A DNA stretch of 64,000 bases from Anaerolineae bacterium (GTDB taxonomy: Bacteria > Chloroflexota > Anaerolineae > Aggregatilineales > UBA2796), in NCBI GenBank assembly GCA_019637615.1, contig JAHBVJ010000001.1, forward strand, positions 1 through 64,000. The letters run 5' to 3'. Numbering within the stretch: position 1 is the stretch's first letter; the number at the start of each line of letters is the position of its first letter. The notes beneath the pieces are model-generated. The model made no database searches and was not told the origin of the DNA. It worked only from the letters and a program-made list of their open reading frames with translations. Shown here in pieces: positions 63,949 to 64,000 of the stretch. A program made the translations under genes and the position numbers.

Positions 63949-64000
63949 ATCAATGAGAAACCTCAGTATGACATTCGCTGAACACACCGTAACATTGCGC

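Overview
The window looks like chromosomal DNA from a member of the Chloroflexota (Anaerolineae-like). This is an inference from the overall look of the proteins: a VanW/YoaR-type wall protein, many lipobox-free secreted proteins with Thr/Pro-rich linkers, abundant TPR, HEAT and WD40 scaffolds, Tat-exported small proteins, GH8 and GH26 secreted glycosidases, and no lipopolysaccharide genes. I see no insertion sequence, prophage or CRISPR array. The DNA is nevertheless full of small intergenic repeats of at least four kinds.

Layout. 0-5 kb: DUF6159-like membrane protein, FecR-domain secreted protein, PHP phosphatase, Tat-exported ferritin-like protein with an ABM-domain partner. 4.6-4.75 kb: gene-less GATC-core repeat array. 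5-18 kb: WYL regulator, VanW-family protein, TPR membrane protein, GT39 glycosyltransferase, ClpN-TPR protein, M23 peptidase, then a three-gene overlapping operon (serine hydrolase, metallophosphoesterase, YigZ). 16-21 kb on the minus strand: alpha/beta hydrolase with a divergent MurA homologue, and uvrB. 21.2-21.9 kb: a solo HTH protein flanked by a GATC-core repeat array. 22-26 kb: aldo/keto reductase-MerR operon behind a textbook MerR promoter, DsbA-like protein, GNAT, argF. 26.5-35.7 kb: large TPR protein, divergent GH8/GH26 pair, TlpA-like and CcdA-TlpA fusion proteins, degenerate L,D-transpeptidase-like protein, HEAT protein. 35.8-42.2 kb: site-2 protease, SGNH hydrolase, methyltransferase, homoserine kinase and a Cys/Met-metabolism PLP enzyme. 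42.7-52 kb: tyrosine phosphatase, MBL-rhodanese protein, MpaB-like oxygenase, a 5'-truncated Fpg/Nei glycosylase, a flippase-like protein, FAD oxidoreductase and UDP-glucose dehydrogenase. 52-55 kb: paired M16 peptidases and an orphan antitoxin-like gene. 55.1-58.7 kb: the leuS locus. 58.7-64 kb: WD40 protein, GlnQ-type ATPase and two tandem secreted HEXXH proteins.

The most unusual object is the leader ahead of leuS. A consensus promoter (55107-55134) is followed by a T-box riboswitch Stem I, then a complete tRNA-Ala(GGC) gene, then the T-box sequence TGGTACCGCGG with mutually exclusive antiterminator and terminator. The tRNA therefore sits inside the riboswitch, where Stem III normally lies. 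After it come a leucine-rich 44-codon ORF, a second intrinsic terminator, and leuS, which is itself interrupted by two compensating frameshifts. Other points: a MurA homologue without the usual Lys22 and Cys115, heptameric minisatellites just upstream of start codons (one has apparently removed the catalytic N-terminus of an Fpg-type glycosylase), and a solo HTH protein whose last codons are made of the same 12-bp repeat that forms the array beside it.
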